In this document: positions 54,201 to 62,277 of the stretch, piece after piece
Layout of the letters: each line of letters begins with the position of its first letter
Position numbering within the stretch: position 1 is the stretch's first letter
From: Arcticibacter sp045629565
GTDB taxonomy: Bacteria > Bacteroidota > Bacteroidia > Sphingobacteriales > Sphingobacteriaceae
Length of the DNA: 64,000 bases
Reading direction: 5' to 3'
Assembly: GCF_045629565.1 (NCBI RefSeq)
Contig: NZ_JAZQRL010000033.1
Span: 17,849 to 81,848 of the forward strand
Translations under genes and position numbers: made by a program
Notes under the pieces: generated by a model
Told to the model about the DNA's origin: nothing
Databases searched by the model: none
Seen by the model: the letters and a program-made list of their open reading frames with translations, nothing else

Positions 54201-55780
54201 GACATTCTGTTATAACTGGTATTGAACCTCGTAAAGAAGCGTGCCATCCAGCCTTTTGCGGCAGGTTTATCATGAGGTGAGCGCAAGATTATAGCACACA
54301 GCGCCGGAGTCAGCGTAAGAGCGTTTATACCTGAAATAATAATAGCGGAGGCCAGCGTCAGCGAGAACTGCCTGTAGAAAATACCGACAGGGCCTGAAAG
54401 GAAGGCTACCGGAATAAACACAGCCGACATCACGAGTGTAATGGCTACAACAGGTTTACCGACTTCTTTCATCGCGGCGATAGTAGCTTCCATAGGTTGA
54501 AGATGTTCTTCTTCCATCTTGGAGTAGACGGCTTCGACGACGACTATGGCGTTATCCACCACAATACCAATAGCCAGTACCAGGGCAAACAGCGTAAGCA
54601 AGTTGATGGAGAAGCCAAGCATTTGCATGAAAAACAGCGCCCCGATCAGACATACCGGTACAGCTAGTGCAGGCACCAAGGTCGAACGGAAATCCTGCAG
54701 GAACAGGAACACCACAATAAATACCAGGATAAATGCCTCGAGCAGTGTTATCAGTACGCTGGAAATGGACGCATCAAGAAACCGCGACACATCGTAGCCC
54801 ATCGTATATTTCATCCCCGGAGGGAAGGAGCCGTCCTTCAGTTCGGCCATCTTGTTCTTTACATTTTCAATAACCTCCTGGGCATTTGATCCCGGAAGCT
54901 GCTTCAGCATGATGGAGGCGGAAGGCCTTCCATCCGTCTTGGATACCATCTCGTAGTCCAGAGACCCGAACTCTACGTCTGCGATATCCTGAATACGTAT
55001 AATTGATCCATCGGCATTTGCCCTTATCGGAACGTTCTTATACTCTTCGGCACTGGAGAACTTACCCGGATACCGAAGGACATACTGCTGCATATTGACA
55101 GATTTGTCTGATCCGATCCCGGTTTGCCCCGGTGCGGCCTCGACGTTCTGCTTTCTAAGTGCGGCAATAACATCGTCGCTGGAAATTTCGTAGGCCGCCA
55201 TCCGGTCGGGCTTCAGCCAGACTCGCATCGCGTAATCCCTTAATCCCATGATCTGCGCGAATCCGACACCCTCTATTCGTTTCAGCTCCTTCAGGATATT
55301 GATATCCGTGAAGTTATAAATGAAGCGCTCATCGGCTGATGCGTCATCACTGTAGACGTTCAGGTACATCAGCATACTGTTTACCTCCTTCTCAGTAGTC
55401 ACACCGGCTTTGATTACTTCTTCAGGCAGCTCATCGAGCACTGTCGTTACCCGGTTCTGCACGTTTACCGCTGCAATATCCGGGTCCGTACCGACCTTGA
55501 AGAACACCTGAATCAGCGTAGTACCATTGTTTGTAGATACGGAGTTCATGTATGTCATTCCTGCAACCCCATTGATTGCCCGCTCAAGTGGAATGGCTAC
55601 TGCGTTGGTACTCACCTCGGCGTTGGCACCCGTATAGTTTGCTGTGACGACCACCGAAGGTGGAACGATATCAGGGAACTGCGTGATCGGCAATGTGAAC
55701 AGTGCCAATAGCCCCAACAGCGTGATAAAGAGAGAGATCACCAGTGATAATACCGGTCGTTTTATGAAATTTTCAAACAT
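51224..55780 (-). CDS. RND efflux pump fused in frame to a TolC/NodT-type outer membrane lipoprotein
   Basis: The single frame encodes 1518 residues. Residues 1 to about 1035 are a complete hydrophobe/amphiphile RND pump of the AcrB type: an N-terminal FIKRPVLSLVISLF segment, 12 membrane helices in two sets, IVVDNAIVVVEA with the charged helix-4 residues, and large periplasmic loops. From M1048 there is a normal lipoprotein signal (MIVLALFISGC). It is followed by a 471-residue NodT-type outer membrane factor ending ISLYKALGGGWK. Separate genes are usual for this arrangement. The join lies beside an A6 tract (52673-52678 on the plus strand), where a one-base change gives two normal genes. The adaptor gene is 63 bp upstream on the same strand. 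Drug or detergent export is inferred from the family. Confidence 0.9.
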   Translation of the reverse strand: MFENFIKRPVLSLVISLFITLLGLLALFTLPITQFPDIVPPSVVVTANYTGANAEVSTNAVAIPLERAINGVAGMTYMNSVSTNNGTTLIQVFFKVGTDPDIAAVNVQNRVTTVLDELPEEVIKAGVTTEKEVNSMLMYLNVYSDDASADERFIYNFTDINILKELKRIEGVGFAQIMGLRDYAMRVWLKPDRMAAYEISSDDVIAALRKQNVEAAPGQTGIGSDKSVNMQQYVLRYPGKFSSAEEYKNVPIRANADGSIIRIQDIADVEFGSLDYEMVSKTDGRPSASIMLKQLPGSNAQEVIENVKNKMAELKDGSFPPGMKYTMGYDVSRFLDASISSVLITLLEAFILVFIVVFLFLQDFRSTLVPALAVPVCLIGALFFMQMLGFSINLLTLFALVLAIGIVVDNAIVVVEAVYSKMEEEHLQPMEATIAAMKEVGKPVVAITLVMSAVFIPVAFLSGPVGIFYRQFSLTLASAIIISGINALTLTPALCAIILRSPHDKPAAKGWMARFFTRFNTSYNRMSGGYHRLLTRIAGRRTLTFGLLIAFFVATWGMSSILPSGFIPTEDQGMIYVNVTTPPGATVDRTETVLNEIDAISRKMTSVETVSTLAGYSLVNEVSGASYGMGMINLVGWSDREQSVNDVIAELRKSTAHIMDAEIEFFPPPTVPGFGNSAGVEMRLLDKTGNDDLNKTSEVLNKFMDDLRATPEVGNVFSSFDVSFPQYLLKVDYDLAAKKGISVENAMNTLQTLMGSFYATNFIRYGQMYKVMVQAGPNYREKPEDVLKLFIKNDQGEMLPFSSFITMERVYGPEQITRYNMFSSAMLNGDAAEGFSSGQVIEAVEKVAETLPPGYEIEWSGMTREQILSGNQALYIFALCLLFVYLILAAQYESFLLPLPVLLCLPSGVFGAFLFLSLFGLENNIYAQVALVMLIGLLGKNAILIVEYAIIKQQRGMSYLEAAIEGSVVRLRPILMTSFAFAAGLVPLMIATGAGALGNRSIGTAAVGGMVIGTIVGVIVIPGLYVLFSSFQRKKKAKKSRKTEVAAMIVLALFISGCSAKRELPQYEHRNVPATFNQSTDTLTVANREWRSFFKDEHLTVLIDSALANNTDMQQALHNIEMAKATLRMRKSASLPNVDLAVEAGLRRFGFYTMDGIGNYDTNFSENLKEDERLPDPLPDYFIGMRTSWEIDLWGKLKNRKKAALNRFLASYEGRKLVQTELISNVASTYYELLTLNEGLDILTKNIKLQQRGLQIIEVQKEAGVATELGVQQFKAVLANSRAKEQEVLQQISLMQNHLNFLTGRFEAPLSLKEDGLDQFISLEALNSGTPLQMISLRPDIRQAGLELIASNKEIKSASASFLPALVLAPYIGLQSFSLDKFFELDKSIAYGLLGGLTAPVFNQHKIRSEYNTYKAAYGIAFQDYEKTVLKAYNEVQDALQTREFIHKKRGYISDEVKALTASVSAANDLFLAGRVTYLDIITAQRGVLDAELNEVEAKKQQALNQISLYKALGGGWK

Positions 55781-55843
55781 AATAATGCATAGTTAGGCGG
55801 GGCGGCTGAGGCACCCGCACAATAAACCTGTCAGTTTTGAGAA

Positions 55844-56980
55844 TTAGTTCTTAGCCAGACGGCCCGCTTGATCAGCATCCATGGCCTTCGGTTCAATCTG
55901 AACACCATCACGCAGGCTCTGCGTTCCTTCAAATACAACCTTGTCGTCTTTAGTCAACCCGGAGGTCACTGTATAGTAGTGCCCCACCCGCTGTCCGGCA
56001 AGGAAAGGTGTCATCTTGACCTTGTTTCCTGAGCTTAAAACATAGACATAGGTTCTGTCCTGTATCTCAAACACCGACTTCTGATGTACAACCAGTATTT
56101 CGCCTGTTTCTACCGGAACGCTGATCTTTCCTGAGGCGCCGTGTTTCAGCAGTCCTTTGGGGTTCGGGAATCTGGCCTTAAGGGATATCGTACCGGTTTG
56201 GCTGGCAAATTCGCTCTCTGCAAATGTCGCCTCTCCAGGATAGGGATAAACTTGTCCGTTGGCAAGGCTCAGCTTAACGTCTTTTTTGAAGCCGTTACGT
56301 GCATAGCCTGAATCGGCAGCAATACCCAGATATTCTTTTTCAGAAATGGAGAAGTACACATTTACCGCACTGAGATCGGATACACTCGTTAGCAACGCGC
56401 CTTCTTCAAGCAAGCTTCCGGCTTTAAGCGGAATACGGTCAATCCGGCCGCTGAAAGGCGCTCTTACAAGCGTATAGCCTAGCCTTGACTTTGCAAATTG
56501 AAGTACCGACCTGGCTTCTGCTACCCGCGACTGCGCTGCCTTCAGTTTTGCACCGGCCAGCTCGAGGTCTGTCCTGGAAACTATGTTGTTTTTCACAAGC
56601 GTCCGTGTTCTCTGCTGTTCGAGTTCTACAGTCTTTGCATCGGCAATAGCGTTATTCAGCACAGCCTCTGCCTTGCTTAGGTCTGCTTTATATTCTTCAT
56701 CATTAATTTTAAAAAGGACCTGACCGGCTTTTACCTGAGATCCTTCTTCCACATAGATCTTTTCCAGAAATCCACTGAGCCTTGAACGTACTTCGACATT
56801 CTTAACGGCCTGTATGTCGGCAACATATTCATTGTAAATGATGGTGTCGAGTGCACTAACATGCACTACTGGCACACTCCGTGGAGCATTGCTGGTTGAG
56901 GCATTCTCATTCTTCGAGGTGCAGGATGCAAATGCAAGGGCAATAAAAGAGGCGCAATAAGCTAAAGCGTTTACCTTCAT
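55844..56980 (-). CDS. RND efflux periplasmic adaptor (membrane fusion protein)
   Basis: The 378-residue protein has a lipobox FASC near residue 19. The adaptor architecture follows: a beta-barrel start (VEVRSRLSGFLEKIYVEEGSQVKAGQVLFKI, the lipoyl-like half), a helical hairpin (about 100-165), the second lipoyl half (YTLVRAPFSGRIDR) and a C-terminal beta-domain. It bridges the inner-membrane pump and the outer-membrane channel. It is the first gene of the efflux operon, 63 bp before the pump gene. No regulator (TetR or similar) is adjacent. Confidence 0.95.
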   Translation of the reverse strand: MKVNALAYCASFIALAFASCTSKNENASTSNAPRSVPVVHVSALDTIIYNEYVADIQAVKNVEVRSRLSGFLEKIYVEEGSQVKAGQVLFKINDEEYKADLSKAEAVLNNAIADAKTVELEQQRTRTLVKNNIVSRTDLELAGAKLKAAQSRVAEARSVLQFAKSRLGYTLVRAPFSGRIDRIPLKAGSLLEEGALLTSVSDLSAVNVYFSISEKEYLGIAADSGYARNGFKKDVKLSLANGQVYPYPGEATFAESEFASQTGTISLKARFPNPKGLLKHGASGKISVPVETGEILVVHQKSVFEIQDRTYVYVLSSGNKVKMTPFLAGQRVGHYYTVTSGLTKDDKVVFEGTQSLRDGVQIEPKAMDADQAGRLAKN

Positions 56981-57160
56981 GATGTCTTAAGAGTTTTTAG
57001 GGCGTGTTTTACGTCCTGTTAGTAAAGTTGAAATGTGTTGAGAGTGGCTAGCCTGGGCTGGTTATGGATACAGCTTTTCCTTAGTCATGGCATGAGGGAG
57101 TCTTCACTAATGACTAGTGTGGACGATGTGCCTTGCCGGCTAAGGGAATGTTTATTGCAA

Positions 57161-57529
57161 CTAAAAGGGTTTTAACCTGAATAGATAGGAGTAATATCCA
57201 GGCAAGCAGAAACTTTTGTTCTGGTAAAAGGGATGATCAACCTTTATGGTCCGGCAAATACTGCTAAAGATGAAAATAAGGCTGAAAAAGAAGATCAACG
57301 GCGCTACAAAATTTATCGATTGGAAAACCCTGTACTTTTCGTTTGGAATTTCCAGATCGTTTCCATGGCTTTTCATCGGAATATCCATAACGTCGTCAAG
57401 AAGAAACTCAATTATTGAATCGCCCGCAAAAATATACTGTTTATCGATGGCTGGATTCGCTCCGGCCTCATAAACAATGATATTCAGGTACGCAAAAAGC
57501 GACAAGAAGTGAAATAACTTGATGATCAT
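57161..57529 (-). CDS. Conserved Bacteroidota membrane protein of unknown function
   Basis: The 122-residue protein has an N-terminal signal-anchor (IIKLFHFLSLFAYLNIIVYEA), a middle extracytoplasmic segment with GDSIIEFLLDDVMDIP, a second membrane helix (about 73-92) and the C-terminal motif LPGYYSYLFRLKPF. I recall related proteins in other Bacteroidota with the same NIIVYE and GYYxxLFRLxPF segments. Function unknown. It lies alone between the efflux adaptor and dinB. Confidence 0.65.
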   Translation of the reverse strand: MIIKLFHFLSLFAYLNIIVYEAGANPAIDKQYIFAGDSIIEFLLDDVMDIPMKSHGNDLEIPNEKYRVFQSINFVAPLIFFFSLIFIFSSICRTIKVDHPFYQNKSFCLPGYYSYLFRLKPF

Positions 57530-57681
57530 TCTGGACGCAAAGATATATTAATACGATTTTGAACAAAATCCTGAAGCAGGTTTGTGACAAGATATCGGCT
57601 TACGTAACATCTTTTTTATAATATATGCCACTTCTTTCTGTATTTATAAACTTCAGATCTATCACTGGCCGTCGTTTGTGT

Positions 57682-57689
57682 TATTTTTG
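57682..57689 (+). promoter_or_regulatory. Candidate -7 box (TATTTTTG) abutting the dinB start
   Basis: TATTTTTG matches TAnnTTTG and ends 4 nt before the dinB ATG, so the transcript would be almost leaderless. I could not identify a convincing -33 element. Confidence 0.4.
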
Positions 57690-57693
57690 CACT

Positions 57694-58806
57694 ATGCAGT
57701 CCGTCTCGCTTCCCACCCTCCGTAAGATCATCCATATTGATATGGATGCATTCTACGCATCTGTCGAGCAAAGGGACAATCCGGAGCTGCGCGGAAAGGC
57801 CCTCATCGTTGGTGGTTCCCCTTTGGGGAGGGGAGGCGTTGTTGCTACGGCAAGTTACGAGGCCAGAAAGTTCGGCGTTCGCTCTGCGATGTCGAGCAAG
57901 CAGGCGCTTCAGCTTTGTCCACATGCTATCTTTGTAAGGCCAAGGTTCGATGTTTACAAAGAGGTATCAGGAAAAATCCGCGACATTTTCAGGAGATATA
58001 CTGATCTGATCGAACCCCTTTCTCTAGACGAAGCCTATCTTGACGTTACAAGCGACAAGCTGAACATGGGGTCTGCGCTGGAGATCGCCCAACAGATTAA
58101 GCAAGCCATCAAAGATGAACTGCATCTCACTGCATCAGCAGGCGTGTCAGTTAACAAGTTTGTGGCCAAGATTGCATCCGATATCAATAAGCCCGACGGA
58201 CTGAAGTTCATCGGCCCTTCATCTGTAGAGGCTTTCATGGAAAAATTGCCGGTGGAGAAGTTTCATGGCGTTGGCAGGGTCACCGCTGCTAAAATGAAGA
58301 GTATCGGACTTCATACCGGTGCAGACCTAAAAAAGCTCTCCGAACAAGAACTTATCCGTCACTTCGGCAAAGCAGGCAGCTTCTACTATCACATTGTTCG
58401 CGGGAAAGACGATCGCGTTGTTCAGCCACACAGGGAAACCAAATCGCTGGCAGCAGAAGATACTTTTGCCCACGATCTTAGAACATTAGAAGAAATGGAC
58501 GCTGAACTCATCAAGATTGCGGAGATCGTTCATACCAGGCTGGAACGAAAGAACCTGAAAGGGCGTACGGTTACGCTCAAGATCAAATACAGCGACTTCA
58601 GACAGATTACCAGAAGTCAGTCGCTTTCGTCGCCAGTCGCTGATCAACATACCATTTTTACTACCGCTAGCAAGCTTCTGGCGGCAGCGATATCCGAAGA
58701 TGAAAAAGTACGTTTACTTGGAATCTCTATATCAAACTTCAATGAACCCGACTATCCAAAGTCTGAAAGGCAGCAACAGAGCGGACAGCTGAGGCTCTTT
58801 CCTTAA
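57694..58806 (+). CDS. dinB: DNA polymerase IV
   Basis: DinB is a Y-family translesion polymerase. The 370-residue protein, started at 57694 (MQSVSLPTLRK), has HIDMDAFYASVEQ with the first catalytic Asp, SLDEAYLD with the second Asp/Glu pair, GVSVNKFVAKIASD, and the little-finger domain. It ends in GQLRLFP, a sliding-clamp binding motif (QLxLF). The stop codon overlaps that of the convergent beta-lactamase-like gene. SOS control is likely by family, but no LexA box was identified. Confidence 0.96.
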   Translation: MQSVSLPTLRKIIHIDMDAFYASVEQRDNPELRGKALIVGGSPLGRGGVVATASYEARKFGVRSAMSSKQALQLCPHAIFVRPRFDVYKEVSGKIRDIFRRYTDLIEPLSLDEAYLDVTSDKLNMGSALEIAQQIKQAIKDELHLTASAGVSVNKFVAKIASDINKPDGLKFIGPSSVEAFMEKLPVEKFHGVGRVTAAKMKSIGLHTGADLKKLSEQELIRHFGKAGSFYYHIVRGKDDRVVQPHRETKSLAAEDTFAHDLRTLEEMDAELIKIAEIVHTRLERKNLKGRTVTLKIKYSDFRQITRSQSLSSPVADQHTIFTTASKLLAAAISEDEKVRLLGISISNFNEPDYPKSERQQQSGQLRLFP

Positions 58807-59732
58807 TCAGAAGCTTTGCCTACCGGAGGTTTCCACTTGCTGTTGGGCTCAAAGTAATTCCATAAATAAGCGGAAACTTTGCGGATCAGTGCTTGTCCTT
58901 CATTCTCCCTGTTCCAACTTTGATCTGTATTGTCTTTCGTTCCAACATAAAACACGTATTCACCTGAAGGGGCGTTGACCAGTACTACTTCAGACCGCGA
59001 TGCGTCTACAGCACCGCTCTTGGCAGCTGCCTGTACGTAGGGAGGTATTTGAGCGAGGGCATCTTCGTCGTAATATCCTTTCGTCATTAACCGGTACATT
59101 CGCTCACTTGCGGCCTTACTCACTATGTTGCCGTTTCTTATTTCAACTAGAAGCGAAGCCATTTCGCGGGGCGTGGTTTGTCCCCAACCGTACTTTTTCC
59201 AGATCGCTTCCCGGCCCTTGGTTCTTGAATTTACCCGGGTGTTGGATAAGCCATATTTTTCCATCAGCTTGTTGATCTGCTCTCCTCCTCCGGCAAGTTG
59301 CTGATTCCAGAGAGAGGTCGTATTGTCACTATATGACATCATCAGATGTGCCAGGACGCTGATTTCGGTGGCCGAGCTGTCCTTGAAATGCTGCATGATA
59401 CCTGATCCCCCGTATTTTATCGAATCCCTGTAAATCATTGGCTGATGATAACTCAACTTTCCCTGCTCGATCTGATCAAACAGGCCGACAAGAATCGGGA
59501 GTTTGACGATGCTGGCTGTCGGGAAGATGCTGTCGCCGTTCAGGGAGGCGTAACTACCGGTCTTTAAATTCATGACATATATCCCCGCAGATCCTCTGAA
59601 CGTACTTATCAGGTCAGCCAGACCTTTCTCCAGCTTGGCATCATGTTTAAGATGCTGGGAAAATAGAAATACAGGTGAGAGCAACAGCAACAAAGGCAGT
59701 AGGGCAGGGAGGATTCGTTTACGTCTGTTCAT
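58803..59732 (-). CDS. Class A beta-lactamase-like serine hydrolase
   Basis: The 309-residue protein has a signal peptide (first about 25 residues) and the active-site motifs of class A enzymes: S74-I-V-K77, S135-D-N137 and K238-S-G240. The omega-loop Glu needed for deacylation is uncertain: E174 in KGREAIW is near the right place but not in the usual ExxLN context. It may therefore be a penicillin-binding hydrolase or carboxypeptidase rather than an efficient beta-lactamase. It lies in the periplasm. The stop overlaps that of dinB. Confidence 0.85.
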   Translation of the reverse strand: MNRRKRILPALLPLLLLLSPVFLFSQHLKHDAKLEKGLADLISTFRGSAGIYVMNLKTGSYASLNGDSIFPTASIVKLPILVGLFDQIEQGKLSYHQPMIYRDSIKYGGSGIMQHFKDSSATEISVLAHLMMSYSDNTTSLWNQQLAGGGEQINKLMEKYGLSNTRVNSRTKGREAIWKKYGWGQTTPREMASLLVEIRNGNIVSKAASERMYRLMTKGYYDEDALAQIPPYVQAAAKSGAVDASRSEVVLVNAPSGEYVFYVGTKDNTDQSWNRENEGQALIRKVSAYLWNYFEPNSKWKPPVGKASD

Positions 59733-59765
59733 TTTGATAGTGGTCCAAGCATCATTTCAATATAG

Positions 59766-60413
59766 CTATTCTTCGCTTAATTCCTTCGATAAAGCGCTCA
59801 ATTCCTGTAGTTCACGTTGGTATTCATCAAATTTAGTGCTGTTCTTTTCCCGAAAAGCACCTGCTTTGTGAGCGATAACGATCATAACACCCGCAACGCT
59901 CATAGCCAATAGCGTATCCAGCATTGCGTTAGCCAGTCCCTCCCTTTCAATCTTGCGTTCTAAAAAAGATAGTGGAAACAGAACTGCGGTGCTCAATAAA
60001 ATCTTTAACGTCCATCCCAGAAATTGCCCAGGCTTGTTATATTTTCGAAGAATTTCAGTGATGCCCGACAGCGCTTCCTGGAGATTAGCATTCGCGATCT
60101 CAACGTTACTTAACTGAAGACTGGTTTTTAACATGGCCGCTCCGAGCACGAGCACACAAAGGCAGTAGACGGCTATAGGAAGGTATTCAGTGGTTCGCTT
60201 GAAATCGAAGGGGTTGCTAATGATCAGGATCATTCCGAGAATAAACCAGAAAAGCATATAACCAACGCCCATCAGGTAGTTTCGTCTTACCTTCGTAAGG
60301 CGCGATTGTGATTTGTCCCTGATCATGCTGAGTATAAGCCGCTCGCTTAGTACACGGCTGCTTTCAATCTTCTTGTCGTAGGTTTTCCAGGCAGTTTTTA
60401 GTTCGTCTAACAT
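59766..60413 (-). CDS. Membrane protein partner of the ECF sigma factor
   Basis: The 215-residue protein has a cytoplasmic helical N-terminus (about 1-45), two membrane segments (GVGYMLFWFILGMILIIS and LPIAVYCLCVLVLGAAML), a linker, two further hydrophobic segments and a charged helical C-terminus (REKNSTKFDEYQRELQEL). It overlaps the sigma gene by 7 nt, an arrangement typical of membrane anti-sigma factors or transducers, but no known anti-sigma domain is recognisable. Role inferred. Confidence 0.7.
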   Translation of the reverse strand: MLDELKTAWKTYDKKIESSRVLSERLILSMIRDKSQSRLTKVRRNYLMGVGYMLFWFILGMILIISNPFDFKRTTEYLPIAVYCLCVLVLGAAMLKTSLQLSNVEIANANLQEALSGITEILRKYNKPGQFLGWTLKILLSTAVLFPLSFLERKIEREGLANAMLDTLLAMSVAGVMIVIAHKAGAFREKNSTKFDEYQRELQELSALSKELSEE

Positions 60414-60901
60414 GGCAGTGTTTTTTTTATGATCTTTTCCAATTTAATTTTTATCCTGTTTAGCTTAACGCCGACGTTACTCTTTGTGATGCCCATGATA
60501 TCAGCGATCTCCTCATAGCTTTTTTCTTCCAGATAGAGCATGATAACGGCTTTTTCAATCTCATTGAGCTGGTCGATGGCATGCCTCAGTAAAGCGAGCT
60601 CTCCGTGCTGATCGGAGCCTGTGCTGAAATCCGGAATCTCGAAATCTGCGTCAATAAGGCTGCGCCGGCTAATCTCCTTTTTCTCCTTTCGTAAACGCGT
60701 GATTGAGGTGTTCAAAGCTATGCGGTACATCCAGGTGGACTTTGATGATTCGGCCCTGTATCCCGGATACGATTTCCAGAGCTGCAGCACCATTTCCTGG
60801 AACAGATCTTTTCTATCCTCTTCATCATCGCAGTACAAATTGGAGATCTTGTAAAGAATTCCCCGATGTACGTTTATCATGACGATAAATTCATCTTTCA
60901 T
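60407..60901 (-). CDS. ECF-type RNA polymerase sigma factor
   Basis: The 164-residue protein has region 2 (DRKDLFQEMVLQLWKSYPGYR, then STWMYRIALNTSI) and region 4 (LNEIEKAVIMLYLEEKSYEEIADIMGITKSNVGVKLNRI). It binds core RNA polymerase and redirects it to its own regulon. The membrane partner gene overlaps its 3' end. No target promoter can be deduced from the window. Confidence 0.93.
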   Translation of the reverse strand: MKDEFIVMINVHRGILYKISNLYCDDEEDRKDLFQEMVLQLWKSYPGYRAESSKSTWMYRIALNTSITRLRKEKKEISRRSLIDADFEIPDFSTGSDQHGELALLRHAIDQLNEIEKAVIMLYLEEKSYEEIADIMGITKSNVGVKLNRIKIKLEKIIKKTLPC

Positions 60902-61022
60902 AGAATTGATTTTTGAACAGTTAGTCGCAGCTTGTCAAAAGAAATTACAGGTTCTTTAAAAAAGCCTGATACGACGGGCGGAGTACTTAAAAAAAACAGA
61001 ACACATACAAGAGATCATAAAA

Positions 61023-61051
61023 AAAGCGACTTAATTTACTTAAGCCGCTTT
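61023..61051 (-). terminator. Terminator of efp
   Basis: AAAGCG (61023-61028) plus CTTAA pair with TTAAG plus CGCTTT (to 61051) around a 5-nt loop. On the minus strand it ends in a run of seven T. It lies 22 bp after the efp stop. Confidence 0.9.
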
Positions 61052-61072
61052 GGATCTTTATTTCGAATTGAA

Positions 61073-61633
61073 CTATTTTACCCGTTCCACATAGTCGCCT
61101 GTGCGGGTATCAACTTTGATCTTGTCACCCTGATTGACGAACAGAGGAACTTTCACTTCAACTCCGTTCTCTGTAGTGGCATACTTCTGGGCTCCAGAAG
61201 ATGTGTCTCCTTTAACAGCAGGCTCTGCATACGTAATTTCGAGCTCTACAAAGTTAGGAGCCTGCGCCATGATAGGTTCTTCGCTTTCAAACGAAACGAC
61301 CACATTCATGCCTTCCTTCAAAAATCTCGCGGAAGGGCCAAATAATGCTTTGGGGATATTGAACTGTTCAAAGCTTACATTGTCCATTACAACAAAGTAA
61401 TCGCCTTCGTCATATAAATATTGGTAATCGTTGGTCTCAACACGGCAGATCTCAACCTGCTCGTCGGTACCTAAACGTGCTTCTACAATTTTTCCTGTTT
61501 TGATATTACGGAATTTTCCGAGATAAAAGGCACCGCCTTTTCCTGGTGTACGGTGTACATGTTCTTCAACCGTTACCAGTTCGCCGTTGTAACGTAAGAT
61601 ATTTCCTGTTTTTACTTCAGATGCCTTTGCCAT
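61073..61633 (-). CDS. efp: Elongation factor P
   Basis: EF-P relieves ribosome stalling at polyproline. The 186-residue protein has the N-terminal KOW-like domain with the loop PGKGGA, where the Lys would sit at the modification site, followed by two OB domains and a C-terminus KVDTRTGDYVERVK. Length is standard. A TATATTTG -7 box (61659-61666) and a strong terminator frame a monocistronic unit. The modifying enzyme is not evident here. Confidence 0.97.
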   Translation of the reverse strand: MAKASEVKTGNILRYNGELVTVEEHVHRTPGKGGAFYLGKFRNIKTGKIVEARLGTDEQVEICRVETNDYQYLYDEGDYFVVMDNVSFEQFNIPKALFGPSARFLKEGMNVVVSFESEEPIMAQAPNFVELEITYAEPAVKGDTSSGAQKYATTENGVEVKVPLFVNQGDKIKVDTRTGDYVERVK

Positions 61634-61658
61634 TAAAATAAGTGTAAAAATTTGATGT

Positions 61659-61666
61659 CAAATATA
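61659..61666 (-). promoter_or_regulatory. Candidate -7 box of efp
   Basis: TATATTTG on the minus strand matches TAnnTTTG and lies 25 nt before the ATG. The -33 position carries TTC rather than TTG, so the match is partial. Confidence 0.5.
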
Positions 61667-61704
61667 GTTGGTTTTTCTATAAAAATAGAAGTTGCCTTCA
61701 ATCC

Positions 61705-62277
61705 TCAGGCGAATGGATTATTCGAGTTGTAGTTCGCAAATTTTTCTCTGTTCTTTACCGGAATGCTCAGGCGGTTTGATCCGGTGATGAGCTGCTGCAG
61801 GGAATAGGACGGAAGTGTTCCCAAAATCAGCATGGTAAGTAGAGACTGAAGTGTCCGCGCAGGATAGATCGCACAAAGCGGCTCTATAAACTGGTCCTTT
61901 TGGTAAACATAATAGTCAAAAAACGCTGTCTCCGTCGCGTATGTCTGTTTCAATGTAGCTAAGGTAGTGATGTCCATATCAACCATGTCGCAGGCAAGAA
62001 CCTGGAGGTCATGCTGCGGATGAGCCTTGTGGACGCTGAGCAAGCCTCTGAGAGGTCCACTTATCTCCACAGCATCTACAATCAGCTGATGAGCGGAGAA
62101 AACCCGGCCATAGGGTTCAAGCTGCTGCGCATTAACGGATAGTACGACCGGAATGCCCAGCTTGGATAGCTTCAAAGCAGCGCGTTCTGCCCAGAGTTCA
62201 GCACCCGCAGAAAGCAAACCCTTATCGCTTCCCATTCGCTTGCTTTCCCCTCCGCATAATACTACACCAAGCATCAT
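61705..62277 (-). CDS. mobA: Molybdenum cofactor guanylyltransferase
   Basis: MobA transfers GMP to molybdopterin to form the bis-MGD cofactor. The 190-residue protein has the nucleotidyltransferase signature LCGGESKRMGSDKGLL (7-22), the downstream acidic VDMDITTL region, and PLCAIYP. Its start overlaps moaE by 4 nt, so the two are coupled. It is the last gene of the molybdopterin cluster here. Confidence 0.92.
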   Translation of the reverse strand: MMLGVVLCGGESKRMGSDKGLLSAGAELWAERAALKLSKLGIPVVLSVNAQQLEPYGRVFSAHQLIVDAVEISGPLRGLLSVHKAHPQHDLQVLACDMVDMDITTLATLKQTYATETAFFDYYVYQKDQFIEPLCAIYPARTLQSLLTMLILGTLPSYSLQQLITGSNRLSIPVKNREKFANYNSNNPFA

